This document shows, piece by piece, positions 7,237-13,669 of a stretch of DNA of 13,669 nt (the first letter of the stretch is position 1; each line of letters starts with the position of its first letter). The notes under the pieces are model-generated. The model did not search any database. It was not told the DNA's origin and saw only the letters and a program-made list of their open reading frames with translations. The position numbers and the translations under genes are program-made. The DNA comes from an uncultured Eubacteriales bacterium (lineage in GTDB: Bacteria; Bacillota; Clostridia; Oscillospirales; CAG-272): contig CAKRPQ010000053.1 of assembly GCA_934385225.1 (NCBI GenBank), positions 1 to 13,669 on the forward strand. The letters run 5' to 3'.

Positions 7237-7242
7237 ATTATA
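7237..7242 (-). promoter_or_regulatory. Probable -10 element of the PBP gene
   Basis: A perfect TATAAT lies on the minus strand 34 bases before the PBP start codon. No good -35 hexamer sits 16-18 bases upstream (ATAATA or CATAAT), so an activator or weak basal promoter is possible. It overlaps the back-to-back region shared with the divergent BofC-like gene. Confidence 0.4.
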
Positions 7243-7252
7243 CACCCATTTT

Positions 7253-7282
7253 TTGAATATATTATGAATTGCAGGTAATAAT
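7253..7282 (+). promoter_or_regulatory. Possible promoter of the BofC-like gene
   Basis: TTGAAT (7253-7258) and AATAAT (7277-7282) are separated by 18 bases and lie about 40 bases before the ATG at 7323. The match to the vegetative consensus is moderate (4/6 and 5/6). Sporulation sigma-factor control cannot be excluded, and nothing in the sequence settles it. Confidence 0.3.
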
Positions 7283-7322
7283 AAAAGCAAGTAAAAACTT
7301 TTTTACGTTGCAGAGGTAAAAA

Positions 7323-7679
7323 ATGAAGAAATTTTTAATCGGTTCGGCGGCTGTTCTTTGCGTTTTTCTTGCTTTTTTCTCAATTTCTTTTTCTCTCGAC
7401 AACACGATGAAGTACAACAAGCTCGCGGCAAGCGCGGGAAAACAGTTTTCTGACCTGCGCACAAGGGTCACAAGACTTGAAGACGACGACTGCTTCGTTA
7501 TCCTCCGCGAATACGACGGAATAATCGGAATATACGACAAGGACGAAAAAGTTCTTCTCGGAACGATAAACGTTGCCGTGAAAACGCTGCCCGAAAGTGA
7601 CAGGGTGAAGCTGAAAGGCGGACTTGAAGTGACTGATTCCGAAAAATTCATATCTCTTTTTGAAGATTTTTCAAGTTAA
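7323..7679 (+). CDS. Small exported or membrane-anchored protein with a BofC C-terminal-like domain
   Basis: The 118-residue product has an N-terminal hydrophobic segment (about 4-24, uncleaved anchor or signal), a short charged linker and a C-terminal module from about 58. The module has the pattern FVILREYDGIIGIYD, then LPESDRVKLKGGLEV and a closing LFEDF. This resembles the C-terminal domain of BofC, a Bacillus forespore protein that restrains the SpoIVB protease in the sigma-K checkpoint. The N-terminal domain of BofC is absent, so a checkpoint role here is conjecture; many Clostridia carry short proteins of this kind. GAGG stands 6 bases before the ATG. The gene stands alone on the plus strand, divergent from the PBP gene, and ends in a strong terminator. 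Confidence 0.8.
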   Translation: MKKFLIGSAAVLCVFLAFFSISFSLDNTMKYNKLAASAGKQFSDLRTRVTRLEDDDCFVILREYDGIIGIYDKDEKVLLGTINVAVKTLPESDRVKLKGGLEVTDSEKFISLFEDFSS

Positions 7680-7686
7680 AACGCGC

Positions 7687-7718
7687 AAAAATCGGAGCTT
7701 TCGGCTCCGATTTTTTTT
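7687..7718. terminator. Bidirectional Rho-independent terminator
   Basis: A perfect stem of at least 8 bp (ATCGGAGC 7691-7698 with GCTCCGAT 7704-7711) closes the loop TTTCG and is extended by flanking A and T runs. On the plus strand eight T follow (7711-7718), ending the BofC-like gene. On the minus strand the complementary run of A gives five T (counting the base-paired one) and ends the galM operon, whose stop lies 7 bases away. Confidence 0.9.
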
Positions 7719-7724
7719 GCTTAA

Positions 7725-8780
7725 TTATTTTCTGACGCCGAAACGATAAACGGTCGTATAGTCGTATTTATCGCCCGCTTTCAGAACAACGTCCGTAAAA
7801 TCGGGATGGTTTATCGAATCAGGCATCTTCTGCGTTTCAAGACAGACTGCGTGCCTCGGCATTTGCGGGCAACCGTCCTTAAAGCGGTGCGGGTCGTCCA
7901 TACAGCAAGCCGCGTAAAGGACAACGCAGGGCTGGTTTGTAAGCAGCTTCATTTCCCTGCCCGTTTCGGAGTTATAAAGAGTAGCTCTGTGAACGGGTTC
8001 TTTGGTTTCGCCGCCTGCCATATTCATACAGAGGTCGTACCCTTTTCCGGCATTAAGGTCGGGATCGTCTGCGTCTATATCTCTGCCGATCGGCTTTTCG
8101 GTTCTGAAATCGAACGGAGTTCCGTCGACCTTTTTTATACCGAAAGGAATAAGTCCCTCGTCGGACGTGAGATAGGAATCGGCGTCGAGCCACAGCGTAT
8201 CCGAGAGAATATCACCGCTCGCAAAGCCGCCGAGGTTGAAATAGGAGTGGTTTGTCAGATTGACAATGGTATTTTTATCGGAAACAGCCTCATAGTGAAC
8301 AGAAAGAGAGTTTTCATTGTCAAGCGTATATGTCACGGTGACGTCGAGCTTGCCGGGATAACCTTCCTCTCCGTCGGCTGATGTATATTTAAGTACAAGC
8401 GACGGGTTCTCGCCGTCGACGGCTTCGGATTTCCACACCTTATAGGAAAAGCCGTTTTCGCCGCCGTGAAGTGAATTTACGCCATCGTTTTTCGAAATGC
8501 AATACTTCTTTCCGTCAAGGGTAAACTCGGCTTTGCCTATTCTTCCCGCAACTCTGCCGACAAGCGCGCCCTGATATCCGCCTGCGTTTTCATAGTCGCA
8601 AAGCGCGTCATAACCGCAAACGACGTCGGAAAATCTTCCGTCTCTGTCGGGGACGATAATTTTTACTATCGCTCCTCCGTACTCGGAGATCTTCACTTTC
8701 ATACCGTTTTGATTTTTAAGCGTATATATATATACTTCCTCGCCGCGCGAAGTCTTGCCGAATAATTTCTTCTTTATCAT
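7725..8780 (-). CDS. galM: Aldose 1-epimerase (galactose mutarotase)
   Basis: This 351-residue cytosolic enzyme interconverts alpha and beta anomers of hexoses, supplying the alpha form for sugar phosphorylation. Family residues are in place: R76/R80 in the GALVGRVAGRIG stretch, H105 in NSLHGGENGF, the catalytic acid H178 in NLTNHSYFNLGG and the catalytic base E315 in VCLETQKMPD. Length matches the family. I place the start at ATG 8780, with GAGAGGG about 8 bases upstream. The frame is open back to 8858, but the extra residues would overlap galE and have no family match. It is the last gene of the run from the CAT/E2-like gene, 23 bases after galE, and ends at a strong terminator. Confidence 0.94.
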   Translation of the reverse strand: MIKKKLFGKTSRGEEVYIYTLKNQNGMKVKISEYGGAIVKIIVPDRDGRFSDVVCGYDALCDYENAGGYQGALVGRVAGRIGKAEFTLDGKKYCISKNDGVNSLHGGENGFSYKVWKSEAVDGENPSLVLKYTSADGEEGYPGKLDVTVTYTLDNENSLSVHYEAVSDKNTIVNLTNHSYFNLGGFASGDILSDTLWLDADSYLTSDEGLIPFGIKKVDGTPFDFRTEKPIGRDIDADDPDLNAGKGYDLCMNMAGGETKEPVHRATLYNSETGREMKLLTNQPCVVLYAACCMDDPHRFKDGCPQMPRHAVCLETQKMPDSINHPDFTDVVLKAGDKYDYTTVYRFGVRK

Positions 8781-8803
8781 TGCAAATTCCCTCTCGGTTT
8801 CTG

Positions 8804-9817
8804 TCAGTCGTCGTAACCGTTCGGATTCATTTCCTGCCAGCGGTTCGAATCGCGGCACATATCCTCAATTCCGTATTCCGCTTTCCAGCCGAGCATTTTA
8901 TATGCCTTTTCGGGATTTGCATAGCACTCGTCGATGTCACCCGGACGTCTCGGTGCTATCTTATAATTTATCTTCTTACCCGTTGCCTTTTCGTATGCTT
9001 TTACGATGTCAAGAACCGAATATCCGACGCCCGTACCGATATTGAAGTAGTCAACGCCCTTATGCGTATCGGCATACTCTACCGCGGCAAGGTGTGCCTT
9101 TGCAAGGTCAACGACGTGAATATAGTCACGAACGCCCGTACCGTCGTGAGTTGCGTAATCGTTGCCGAAAACGCTGAGGCACTCGCGTTTGCCCGATGCA
9201 ACCTGCGTAATATAAGGGAGAAGGTTATTCGGGATTCCCTTAGGGTCCTCGCCGATAAGTCCGCTCTTATGCGCTCCTATCGGGTTGAAGTAACGGAGAA
9301 TGGCAACGCTCCAATCGTTGTCGGCGACCCATATATCTTTGAGTATTCTCTCTATCATAAGTTTTGTCTCGCCGTAAGGGTTAGTCGTCGAAAGCGGGAA
9401 ATCTTCCGAAATCGGAACGCTCTTCGGCTTACCGTAAACGGTTGCGGACGAGCTGAAAACTATTCTCTTCGCGCCGTATTTCGCCATAACGCGGCAGAGG
9501 ACGAGAGTGCTCATCAGGTTATTTTCATAGTACATTATCGGCTTTTCGACGGATTCGCCGACGGCTTTGAGTCCCGCAAAGTGAATTGCGCTCTCTATTT
9601 TATTTTCCTCAAAAACCTTTTCGAGTGCCTTTTCGTCGCGGAGGTCGGCTTCGTAAAACTTGAAGTCTTTACCCGTTATCTTCTTTATTCTGTCAAGCAC
9701 GCAGGGTTTGCTGTTGCAGAAGTTATCGACAATGACTATCTCCTTTCCCGCATTAAGAAACTCTACTGCGGTATGAGAACCGATAAATCCAGCGCCGCCT
9801 GTTATAAGAACTGCCAT
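8804..9817 (-). CDS. galE: UDP-glucose 4-epimerase
   Basis: This 337-residue short-chain dehydrogenase-fold enzyme interconverts UDP-galactose and UDP-glucose using tightly bound NAD. The N-terminus has the Rossmann motif TGGAGFIGSH (6-15). The catalytic set is S124 in FSSSATVYG and Y148/K152 in NPYGETK, as in Escherichia coli GalE (S124, Y149, K153). Downstream, the GTGVRDYIHVVDLAKAH segment is also typical. Length is normal. GGAG lies about 10 bases before the ATG at 9817. The gene is 26 bases past the nucleotidyltransferase and 23 bases before galM, so one mRNA is likely. Besides galactose use, it can supply UDP-galactose for cell-surface polysaccharide. Confidence 0.97.
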   Translation of the reverse strand: MAVLITGGAGFIGSHTAVEFLNAGKEIVIVDNFCNSKPCVLDRIKKITGKDFKFYEADLRDEKALEKVFEENKIESAIHFAGLKAVGESVEKPIMYYENNLMSTLVLCRVMAKYGAKRIVFSSSATVYGKPKSVPISEDFPLSTTNPYGETKLMIERILKDIWVADNDWSVAILRYFNPIGAHKSGLIGEDPKGIPNNLLPYITQVASGKRECLSVFGNDYATHDGTGVRDYIHVVDLAKAHLAAVEYADTHKGVDYFNIGTGVGYSVLDIVKAYEKATGKKINYKIAPRRPGDIDECYANPEKAYKMLGWKAEYGIEDMCRDSNRWQEMNPNGYDD

Positions 9818-9843
9818 TTTTTCATATCTCCCTTATATATAAT

Positions 9844-10752
9844 TTATTTCCAGAGACCGTTCGGATAAACTCCGTCCGATATCATCTTTGCAATGCTTGC
9901 TTTGACCTTTTCCTTATCCTCGTGGTATGTAACTCCGTACCAGACGGAATCGGTCGAATATACTTTCATATCTATTCTTCCGTCAGCCATCATTTCCTTT
10001 ATCGCTGTCGGAATGAAATACTCGCCTTTAAGCGGATTATCAAGGTGCGAAAGGAATTCGGAAAGCCCCTCTTCGATATACGTGAAAACGTCGGGCGTAA
10101 AGCCGAGGCAGTTCATCGACACGATGGTACTCTTCGGGATTTTTATCCACTTTCCGTTCTCCTCGTATGCGGCTTCGTCGCCGTCGCGTTTGAGTTTCGT
10201 TCTCTCTACAACGTCGATAAGATAACCGTCTTTATCCACACTGCATTCGCCTCTCGAAACAGTTCCGTTTTCGGTAAGAGTATTGTCAAGAACGTATCCG
10301 ACCATACAGCAATGCGACTTTTCGCCGTTCTCACCGCATTTTGCGGTTCTGAGGTGCTCGGCGAGCTTCATAAACGCGTCCCTGCCGTAGAAATCGTCGG
10401 AATTTATGACCGCGAAGTTATCCTTTACGACATTCTTTGCCGCAAGCACGGCGTGAGCCGTTCCCCAAGGCTTTGTTCTGCCATCGGGCACCGTAAATCC
10501 CACAGGAATATTGTCCATTTGCTGAAAAACGTATTCAACTTTTACAAACTTTGACACGCGCGAGCCGACTGTTTCGACAAAATCCGCGTAATTTTCCTTT
10601 TTTATGACGAAAACGACCTTATCAAAACCCGCTTTTACGGCATCATATATGGAAAAGTCGATAATAAATTCGCCGTTTTCCGTTATCGGGTCTATCTGTT
10701 TGAGTCCGCCGTATCTCGATCCCATTCCCGCGGCAAGTATTACAAGTGTCAT
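9844..10752 (-). CDS. Nucleotidyltransferase family protein (probable NDP-sugar synthase)
   Basis: The 302-residue protein has the nucleotide-sugar pyrophosphorylase fold. Features are VILAAGMGSRYGGLKQ at 4-19 (the glycine-rich NTP loop), WGTAHAVLAAK at 96-106, and NSDDFYG at 117-123 with the metal-binding aspartate. Enzymes of this kind join a nucleoside triphosphate to a sugar 1-phosphate and release pyrophosphate. Which sugar and nucleotide are used cannot be read from sequence. Position immediately upstream of galE and galM suggests a hexose 1-phosphate feeding UDP-galactose/UDP-glucose metabolism, but it is not an obvious GalU. AAGGAAA lies about 10 bases before the ATG at 10752. It follows the CAT/E2-like gene by 40 bases. 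Confidence 0.85.
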   Translation of the reverse strand: MTLVILAAGMGSRYGGLKQIDPITENGEFIIDFSIYDAVKAGFDKVVFVIKKENYADFVETVGSRVSKFVKVEYVFQQMDNIPVGFTVPDGRTKPWGTAHAVLAAKNVVKDNFAVINSDDFYGRDAFMKLAEHLRTAKCGENGEKSHCCMVGYVLDNTLTENGTVSRGECSVDKDGYLIDVVERTKLKRDGDEAAYEENGKWIKIPKSTIVSMNCLGFTPDVFTYIEEGLSEFLSHLDNPLKGEYFIPTAIKEMMADGRIDMKVYSTDSVWYGVTYHEDKEKVKASIAKMISDGVYPNGLWK

Positions 10753-10792
10753 AGTTAAATTGTTTCCTTTCGTATATAAAAAATTCTTTTTG

Positions 10793-11668
10793 TCAATCTA
10801 TATCCTCGTAAACCTTTTCGGGTTTTTCAAGGAGTATTTCGGGATTTTCGACGCATCTCTTTATTATCTTGAAGCAAGATGCGTAATAATACCCGTCACA
10901 TATTCTTTCGTCGGTGACGGCTTTAAGGTCTATGTATTTGCGCTTTGTGACGCTTCCGTCCGCTCCGACAACAAACTTCGTCTGCTTTGCGCCGTACGAG
11001 AGGAACACGGGAAGATTTCCGAAATCATAGAGGTGATGATATATCGGCTTTATGCCGAGAGATCCCATACTCGTTATTATCATTGAGCCGTGGAACGGGC
11101 TTACGTTTGTAAGAAACTTCGGAAGCCACCCGAAATAGTCGAGAAAATTCAGGAGCGACACCGTCCATCTGAAAAACAGTCCCGGAATGAACGTGAGTCC
11201 CTTTGCGACATTATCGAAATTCGAGCCTTCTCCCGCCGCGAGAGTCTTTGTAACGACGCCGTTGAATTTATCGTAAACGTCGTCAATAGTATCCTCCGGG
11301 GAAAAGTCCACCTTTATCATAGTGTCGGGCGAATCTATGCTCATTTCCCTTTTCATTGACATATTGACTATTATATGCCCGTCGCGTGTAAAGACCTTTT
11401 GCCCGCTGACAAATCTGTTGAGTGCGGGACGCTGTGAAATTGCACGGACATACGCGGCAATTATAACGTGAAGTATCGTAAAATTGGTTTTTCCTTCCCT
11501 TACCTTTTCGCGGCACAGGCGCTCGGCTTTCTCGATATCAAGCTGATCCGCAAAAAAATTCTGCGCATCGGAGCGGCGACGCATTATATACGGCATAACC
11601 TTGACCATGGGGTTTATCGTTCTGACGCGTCTGCCGTCTTTTCTGTCTCCGAACCTTCTTTTTTTCAT
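10793..11668 (-). CDS. Stand-alone 2-oxoacid dehydrogenase acyltransferase (E2/CAT-fold) protein lacking the catalytic His
   Basis: The 291-residue protein matches the catalytic domain of dihydrolipoamide acyltransferases and chloramphenicol acetyltransferase, without any lipoyl or subunit-binding domain. Supporting segments are FTILHVIIAAYVRAISQRP (63-81), the PFHGSMIITSMGSLGI stretch (191-206) and the C-terminal TDERICDGYYYAS (252-264). The last corresponds to the DHRxxDG active-site motif, but the catalytic histidine is replaced by E254, while D258 and G259 remain. Normal acetyl transfer is therefore doubtful. Similar short clostridial proteins with this variant seem familiar to me, but I could not search. 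The start is ATG 11668, with AAGGAGA about 11 bases upstream; earlier in-frame codons lie within the promoter. It heads the run leading to galM. It is not a component of a dehydrogenase complex visible here. Confidence 0.82.
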   Translation of the reverse strand: MKKRRFGDRKDGRRVRTINPMVKVMPYIMRRRSDAQNFFADQLDIEKAERLCREKVREGKTNFTILHVIIAAYVRAISQRPALNRFVSGQKVFTRDGHIIVNMSMKREMSIDSPDTMIKVDFSPEDTIDDVYDKFNGVVTKTLAAGEGSNFDNVAKGLTFIPGLFFRWTVSLLNFLDYFGWLPKFLTNVSPFHGSMIITSMGSLGIKPIYHHLYDFGNLPVFLSYGAKQTKFVVGADGSVTKRKYIDLKAVTDERICDGYYYASCFKIIKRCVENPEILLEKPEKVYEDID

Positions 11669-11704
11669 CTGACGATTATCTCCTTCTGCGGAAAAATTCA
11701 TATT

Positions 11705-11733
11705 ATTATAGCGCATCTCTCCCGATTTTTCAA
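11705..11733 (-). promoter_or_regulatory. Promoter of the CAT/E2-like - nucleotidyltransferase - galE - galM run
   Basis: On the minus strand TTGAAA (11728-11733) and a perfect TATAAT (11705-11710) are 17 bases apart. The start codon lies 37 bases beyond the -10. Since the three downstream gaps are 40, 26 and 23 bases with no terminator, this promoter probably serves all four genes. Confidence 0.8.
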
Positions 11734-11762
11734 GAGGGTGACACAAATATGTCTTTTTTTTA

Positions 11763-11791
11763 TTGATTTTTTTAAAAAAATAATGTATAAT
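11763..11791 (+). promoter_or_regulatory. Promoter of the RNase HI gene
   Basis: TTGATT (11763-11768) and perfect TATAAT (11786-11791) are 17 bases apart. Seven T followed by seven A (11767-11780) overlap the -35 and fill much of the spacer, which should bend or stiffen the DNA. The ATG follows at 11824. Confidence 0.75.
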
Positions 11792-11823
11792 ACTCTAAAT
11801 CGGAGAAAGGACTCTCACAATTT

Positions 11824-12258
11824 ATGAAAGAAGTAAAAATATACACCGACGGCGCTTGCCGCGGAAACCCCGGAAAAGGCGGCTGGGGTGCCGTTCTCGT
11901 CTACGGGAAGCACGAAAAAGAGCTTTCGGGAGGAGAAAGAGAGACGACAAACAACAGAATGGAACTGACAGCGGCAATAGAGGCACTTTCAGTCCTGCGT
12001 GAGCCTTGCCGCGTCACGCTCACATCAGATTCACAGTATCTTATAAACGGTATGACGAAAGGCTGGGCAGCCTCATGGAGGAAGAACGGCTGGAAAAAGT
12101 CGGACAAATCCCCCGCTCTCAATTCGGATCTATGGCAAAAATTGCTTGACCTCGCCGAAATACACGAAATAGAGTTCGTCTGGATAAAAGGTCACGCGGG
12201 TCACAAGTACAACGAGCGCTGCGACGCTCTCGCAACAACCTTTGCCGACGGGCTTTAA
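11824..12258 (+). CDS. rnhA: Ribonuclease HI
   Basis: The 144-residue enzyme cuts the RNA strand of RNA-DNA hybrids, removing primers and R-loops. The full metal-binding set is present: D9 in YTDGACRGNPG, E47 in NNRMELTA, D69 in SDSQY and D134 in ERCDALA, with the flexible-loop histidine H124 in KGHAGH. It also has the basic protrusion region (KGWAASWRKNGWKK, 79-92) that helps bind hybrids in E. coli RNase HI. Length is slightly shorter than E. coli (155). The ribosome binding site is weak: AAAGGA lies about 12 bases before the ATG. The gene is divergent from the CAT/E2-like gene and convergent with the nucleoside phosphorylase, with which its stop overlaps. Confidence 0.97.
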   Translation: MKEVKIYTDGACRGNPGKGGWGAVLVYGKHEKELSGGERETTNNRMELTAAIEALSVLREPCRVTLTSDSQYLINGMTKGWAASWRKNGWKKSDKSPALNSDLWQKLLDLAEIHEIEFVWIKGHAGHKYNERCDALATTFADGL

Positions 12259-13556
12259 TGCAGAGTTTTATATATAAGTGTGCCCTTTTGCGGCTCTGTA
12301 TCCGAATACGTTATCGCGTCAAAGAACATTTTCTCGGCATCTGGAAGTCTCTTCTCGTCCGATGTATAGAGCTTTGCGACAACATCGCCTTTTTCGACGT
12401 ACTCACCCGTTTTCTTGACAAGGACGATTCCCGCCGACATATCAATTTTATCATCTTTGCTCACGCGCCCCGCACCGAGCAGAACCGATGCCGAACCGAT
12501 CTTCTCGGCGTTCATACCGCCGATATATCCGTTCTCGGTCGCCACGGCATCGTATTCGCCCTTTGCACGCGGGAAAAGATCGGGGTTATCGCACCATGCG
12601 ACGTTTCCGCCCTGCGCGCCGATCCATTCTCTGAATTTGGCATAGGCGAGACCGCTGTCGATTGCGTCTTTTACGAGCTTTTTGGATTCTTCAAGGTCTT
12701 TTCCGAGCGCAAGGCACACCATGCTCGACGCAAGCGCTTCGCAAACCTCGCGGAGATCGCCTTTTGTTTCTCCGCGCAGCACGGAAATTGCCTCCTTGAC
12801 TTCAAGCGCATTTCCTACGGCACGTCCGAGCGGAACATTCATATCGGTAATGAGTGCCGCGACGTTCCTGCCGCAGGATTTGCCTATATCTATCATCTTT
12901 CTTCCGAGAACTTCGGCGTCCTCGGAAGTTTTCATAAACGCACCGCTGCCCGTCTTTATATCGAGAACTATCGAATGAGCCCCTGCGGCTATTTTTTTAC
13001 TCATTATACTTGATGTAATGAGCGGAATACTGTCAACCGTCGCGGTTACGTCGCGCAGAGCGTAAAGTTTTTTGTCACACGGCGCAAGATTGCCCGTCTG
13101 ACCTATAACGGCAATGCCGATCTTCTTCACCTGACCGAGAAAATCCTCCTCGGAAAGCGATGTTTTATAGCCTTCTATCGATTCGAGTTTATCTACCGTT
13201 CCGCCCGTGTGTCCGAGACCGCGTCCCGACATTTTCGCCACCTTTGCGCCGAGTGCCGCGACTGTCGGAGCAACTATAAGCGTAGTTTTATCTCCGACAC
13301 CTCCCGTGCTGTGTTTATCGACAGACAGGTCACCGAAGCACGAAAGGTCTATCATATCTCCCGAATGTGCCATTGCGAGGGTAAGCGCCGCGGTTTCTCT
13401 GTCGGTCATTCCGACAAAAACGACCGCCATTGCGAATGCCGCCGCCTGATAGTCGGGAATACTTCCGTCGGTGTAACCTTTAACAAAAAATTCGATTTCT
13501 TCATTCGTCAGTTCGAGACCGAGTCGCTTTTTGTGAATGATATCGTACATTCTCAT
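12255..13556 (-). CDS. pdp: Pyrimidine-nucleoside phosphorylase
   Basis: The 433-residue enzyme splits pyrimidine (deoxy)nucleosides with phosphate into base and pentose 1-phosphate, for salvage and carbon use. The thymidine/pyrimidine-nucleoside phosphorylase signature is SGRGLGHTGGTVDKLE (110-125). The phosphate loop is DKHSTGGVGDK (80-90), and the base-contacting residues are R168, S183 and K187 (YALRD, SSIMSKK). Length fits the Firmicute Pdp type, which accepts uridine and thymidine; deoA is the alternative name if thymidine-specific. GGAGG lies 8 bases before the ATG at 13556. It is 31 bases behind the partial gene at the right edge and probably in its operon. Its stop codon overlaps the RNase HI stop, so no terminator fits between them. 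Confidence 0.96.
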   Translation of the reverse strand: MRMYDIIHKKRLGLELTNEEIEFFVKGYTDGSIPDYQAAAFAMAVVFVGMTDRETAALTLAMAHSGDMIDLSCFGDLSVDKHSTGGVGDKTTLIVAPTVAALGAKVAKMSGRGLGHTGGTVDKLESIEGYKTSLSEEDFLGQVKKIGIAVIGQTGNLAPCDKKLYALRDVTATVDSIPLITSSIMSKKIAAGAHSIVLDIKTGSGAFMKTSEDAEVLGRKMIDIGKSCGRNVAALITDMNVPLGRAVGNALEVKEAISVLRGETKGDLREVCEALASSMVCLALGKDLEESKKLVKDAIDSGLAYAKFREWIGAQGGNVAWCDNPDLFPRAKGEYDAVATENGYIGGMNAEKIGSASVLLGAGRVSKDDKIDMSAGIVLVKKTGEYVEKGDVVAKLYTSDEKRLPDAEKMFFDAITYSDTEPQKGTLIYKTLH

Positions 13557-13587
13557 ATCAGTTTCCTCCGGATATATTTATTATTTT

Positions 13588-13669
13588 TTAATTGCCAAAA
13601 GGGTCAAATTCGTTATCGCCGTAGCCGGGCGAAGCGAACGCACCGAGCGCATAGCCGCCGACCGTAACT
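13588..13669 (-). CDS. C-terminal tail of an unidentified upstream gene (partial)
   Basis: The last 26 codons of a minus-strand gene enter from the right edge and end at TAA (13588-13590). The visible residues are small and glycine/alanine-rich, then acidic, finishing ASPGYGDNEFDPFGN. The other minus-strand frame I translated through the same bases gives an Arg- and Cys-rich run that does not look like a protein end, which supports this frame. The stop is 31 bases before the nucleoside phosphorylase start, so the two are probably one transcript. I do not recognise the family. Confidence 0.5.
   Translation of the reverse strand, partial: VTVGGYALGAFASPGYGDNEFDPFGN

Noticed and set aside
7262..7651. 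A 129-codon minus-strand frame opposite the BofC-like gene
   Set aside because: Serine-rich shadow. The plus-strand frame has a ribosome binding site, signal segment, domain pattern and terminator.
8722..8735. A 14-base TA-alternating palindrome
   Set aside because: It lies inside galM and simply encodes Val-Tyr-Ile-Tyr. No regulatory context.
8780..9868. A 362-codon open frame on the plus strand opposite galE
   Set aside because: It is longer than galE itself, but galE has complete catalytic motifs. The plus-strand translation shows no recognisable motifs or domain pattern, and it would run through the intergenic gap and into the neighbouring genes. It is a codon-bias shadow.
10791..10796. 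A perfect TTGACA on the minus strand just before the nucleotidyltransferase gene
   Set aside because: It overlaps the stop codon of the upstream gene, and the only TATATA-like -10 is 12 bases away, too close. An internal promoter is not supported.
1..13669. CRISPR arrays, tRNA or rRNA genes, insertion sequences, toxin-antitoxin pairs, phage or defence genes
   Set aside because: Looked for on both strands and not found. The gaps are short and hold only promoters, hairpins and ribosome binding sites.

Overview
The window looks like chromosomal DNA from a low-to-mid GC Firmicute, most likely class Clostridia, perhaps an uncultured gut lineage. I base this on the gene families, the strong GGAGG-type ribosome binding sites, TTGACA/TATAAT promoters, occasional GTG/TTG starts, and a small protein resembling the C-terminal domain of the sporulation protein BofC. 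I see no rRNA, tRNA, CRISPR array, insertion sequence, phage or plasmid gene. No intergenic gap exceeds about 190 bases. This is mostly ordinary housekeeping territory, and I found no convincing new multi-gene system.

Layout, left to right. (1) Positions 1-777, minus: the N-terminal part of a COG2509-type FAD-dependent dehydrogenase, cut by the window edge. (2) Positions 871-3892, minus: a polar amino acid ABC importer in the order lipoprotein, permease, ATPase. It is driven by a near-perfect promoter at 3943-3971, with a terminator-like hairpin between the lipoprotein and permease genes. The permease carries an unusual N-terminal extracytoplasmic domain of about 200 residues. (3) Positions 4081-7202, minus: a class A penicillin-binding protein followed by a TspO/MBR membrane protein whose Shine-Dalgarno sequence lies inside a perfect hairpin. 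(4) Positions 7323-7679, plus: the small BofC-like exported protein, divergent from the PBP and closed by a bidirectional terminator. (5) Positions 7725-11668, minus: a four-gene run of a CAT/E2-fold protein lacking the catalytic His, a sugar-phosphate-type nucleotidyltransferase, galE and galM. (6) Positions 11824-12258, plus: RNase HI, divergent from the previous run. (7) Positions 12255-13556, minus: pyrimidine-nucleoside phosphorylase, convergent with RNase HI and sharing a TTAA as both stop codons. (8) Positions 13588-13669: the last codons of an unidentified upstream gene.

Functionally, galM (mutarotation), galE (UDP-galactose/UDP-glucose interconversion) and the nucleotidyltransferase (NDP-sugar formation, substrate unknown) form a coherent sugar-nucleotide unit. 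Galactokinase and galactose-1-phosphate uridylyltransferase are not in the window. The ABC importer takes up an alpha-amino acid, and its promoter has a CodY-box-like sequence just upstream of -35. PBP and TspO are probably co-transcribed. The nucleoside phosphorylase is probably co-transcribed with the gene entering from the right edge.
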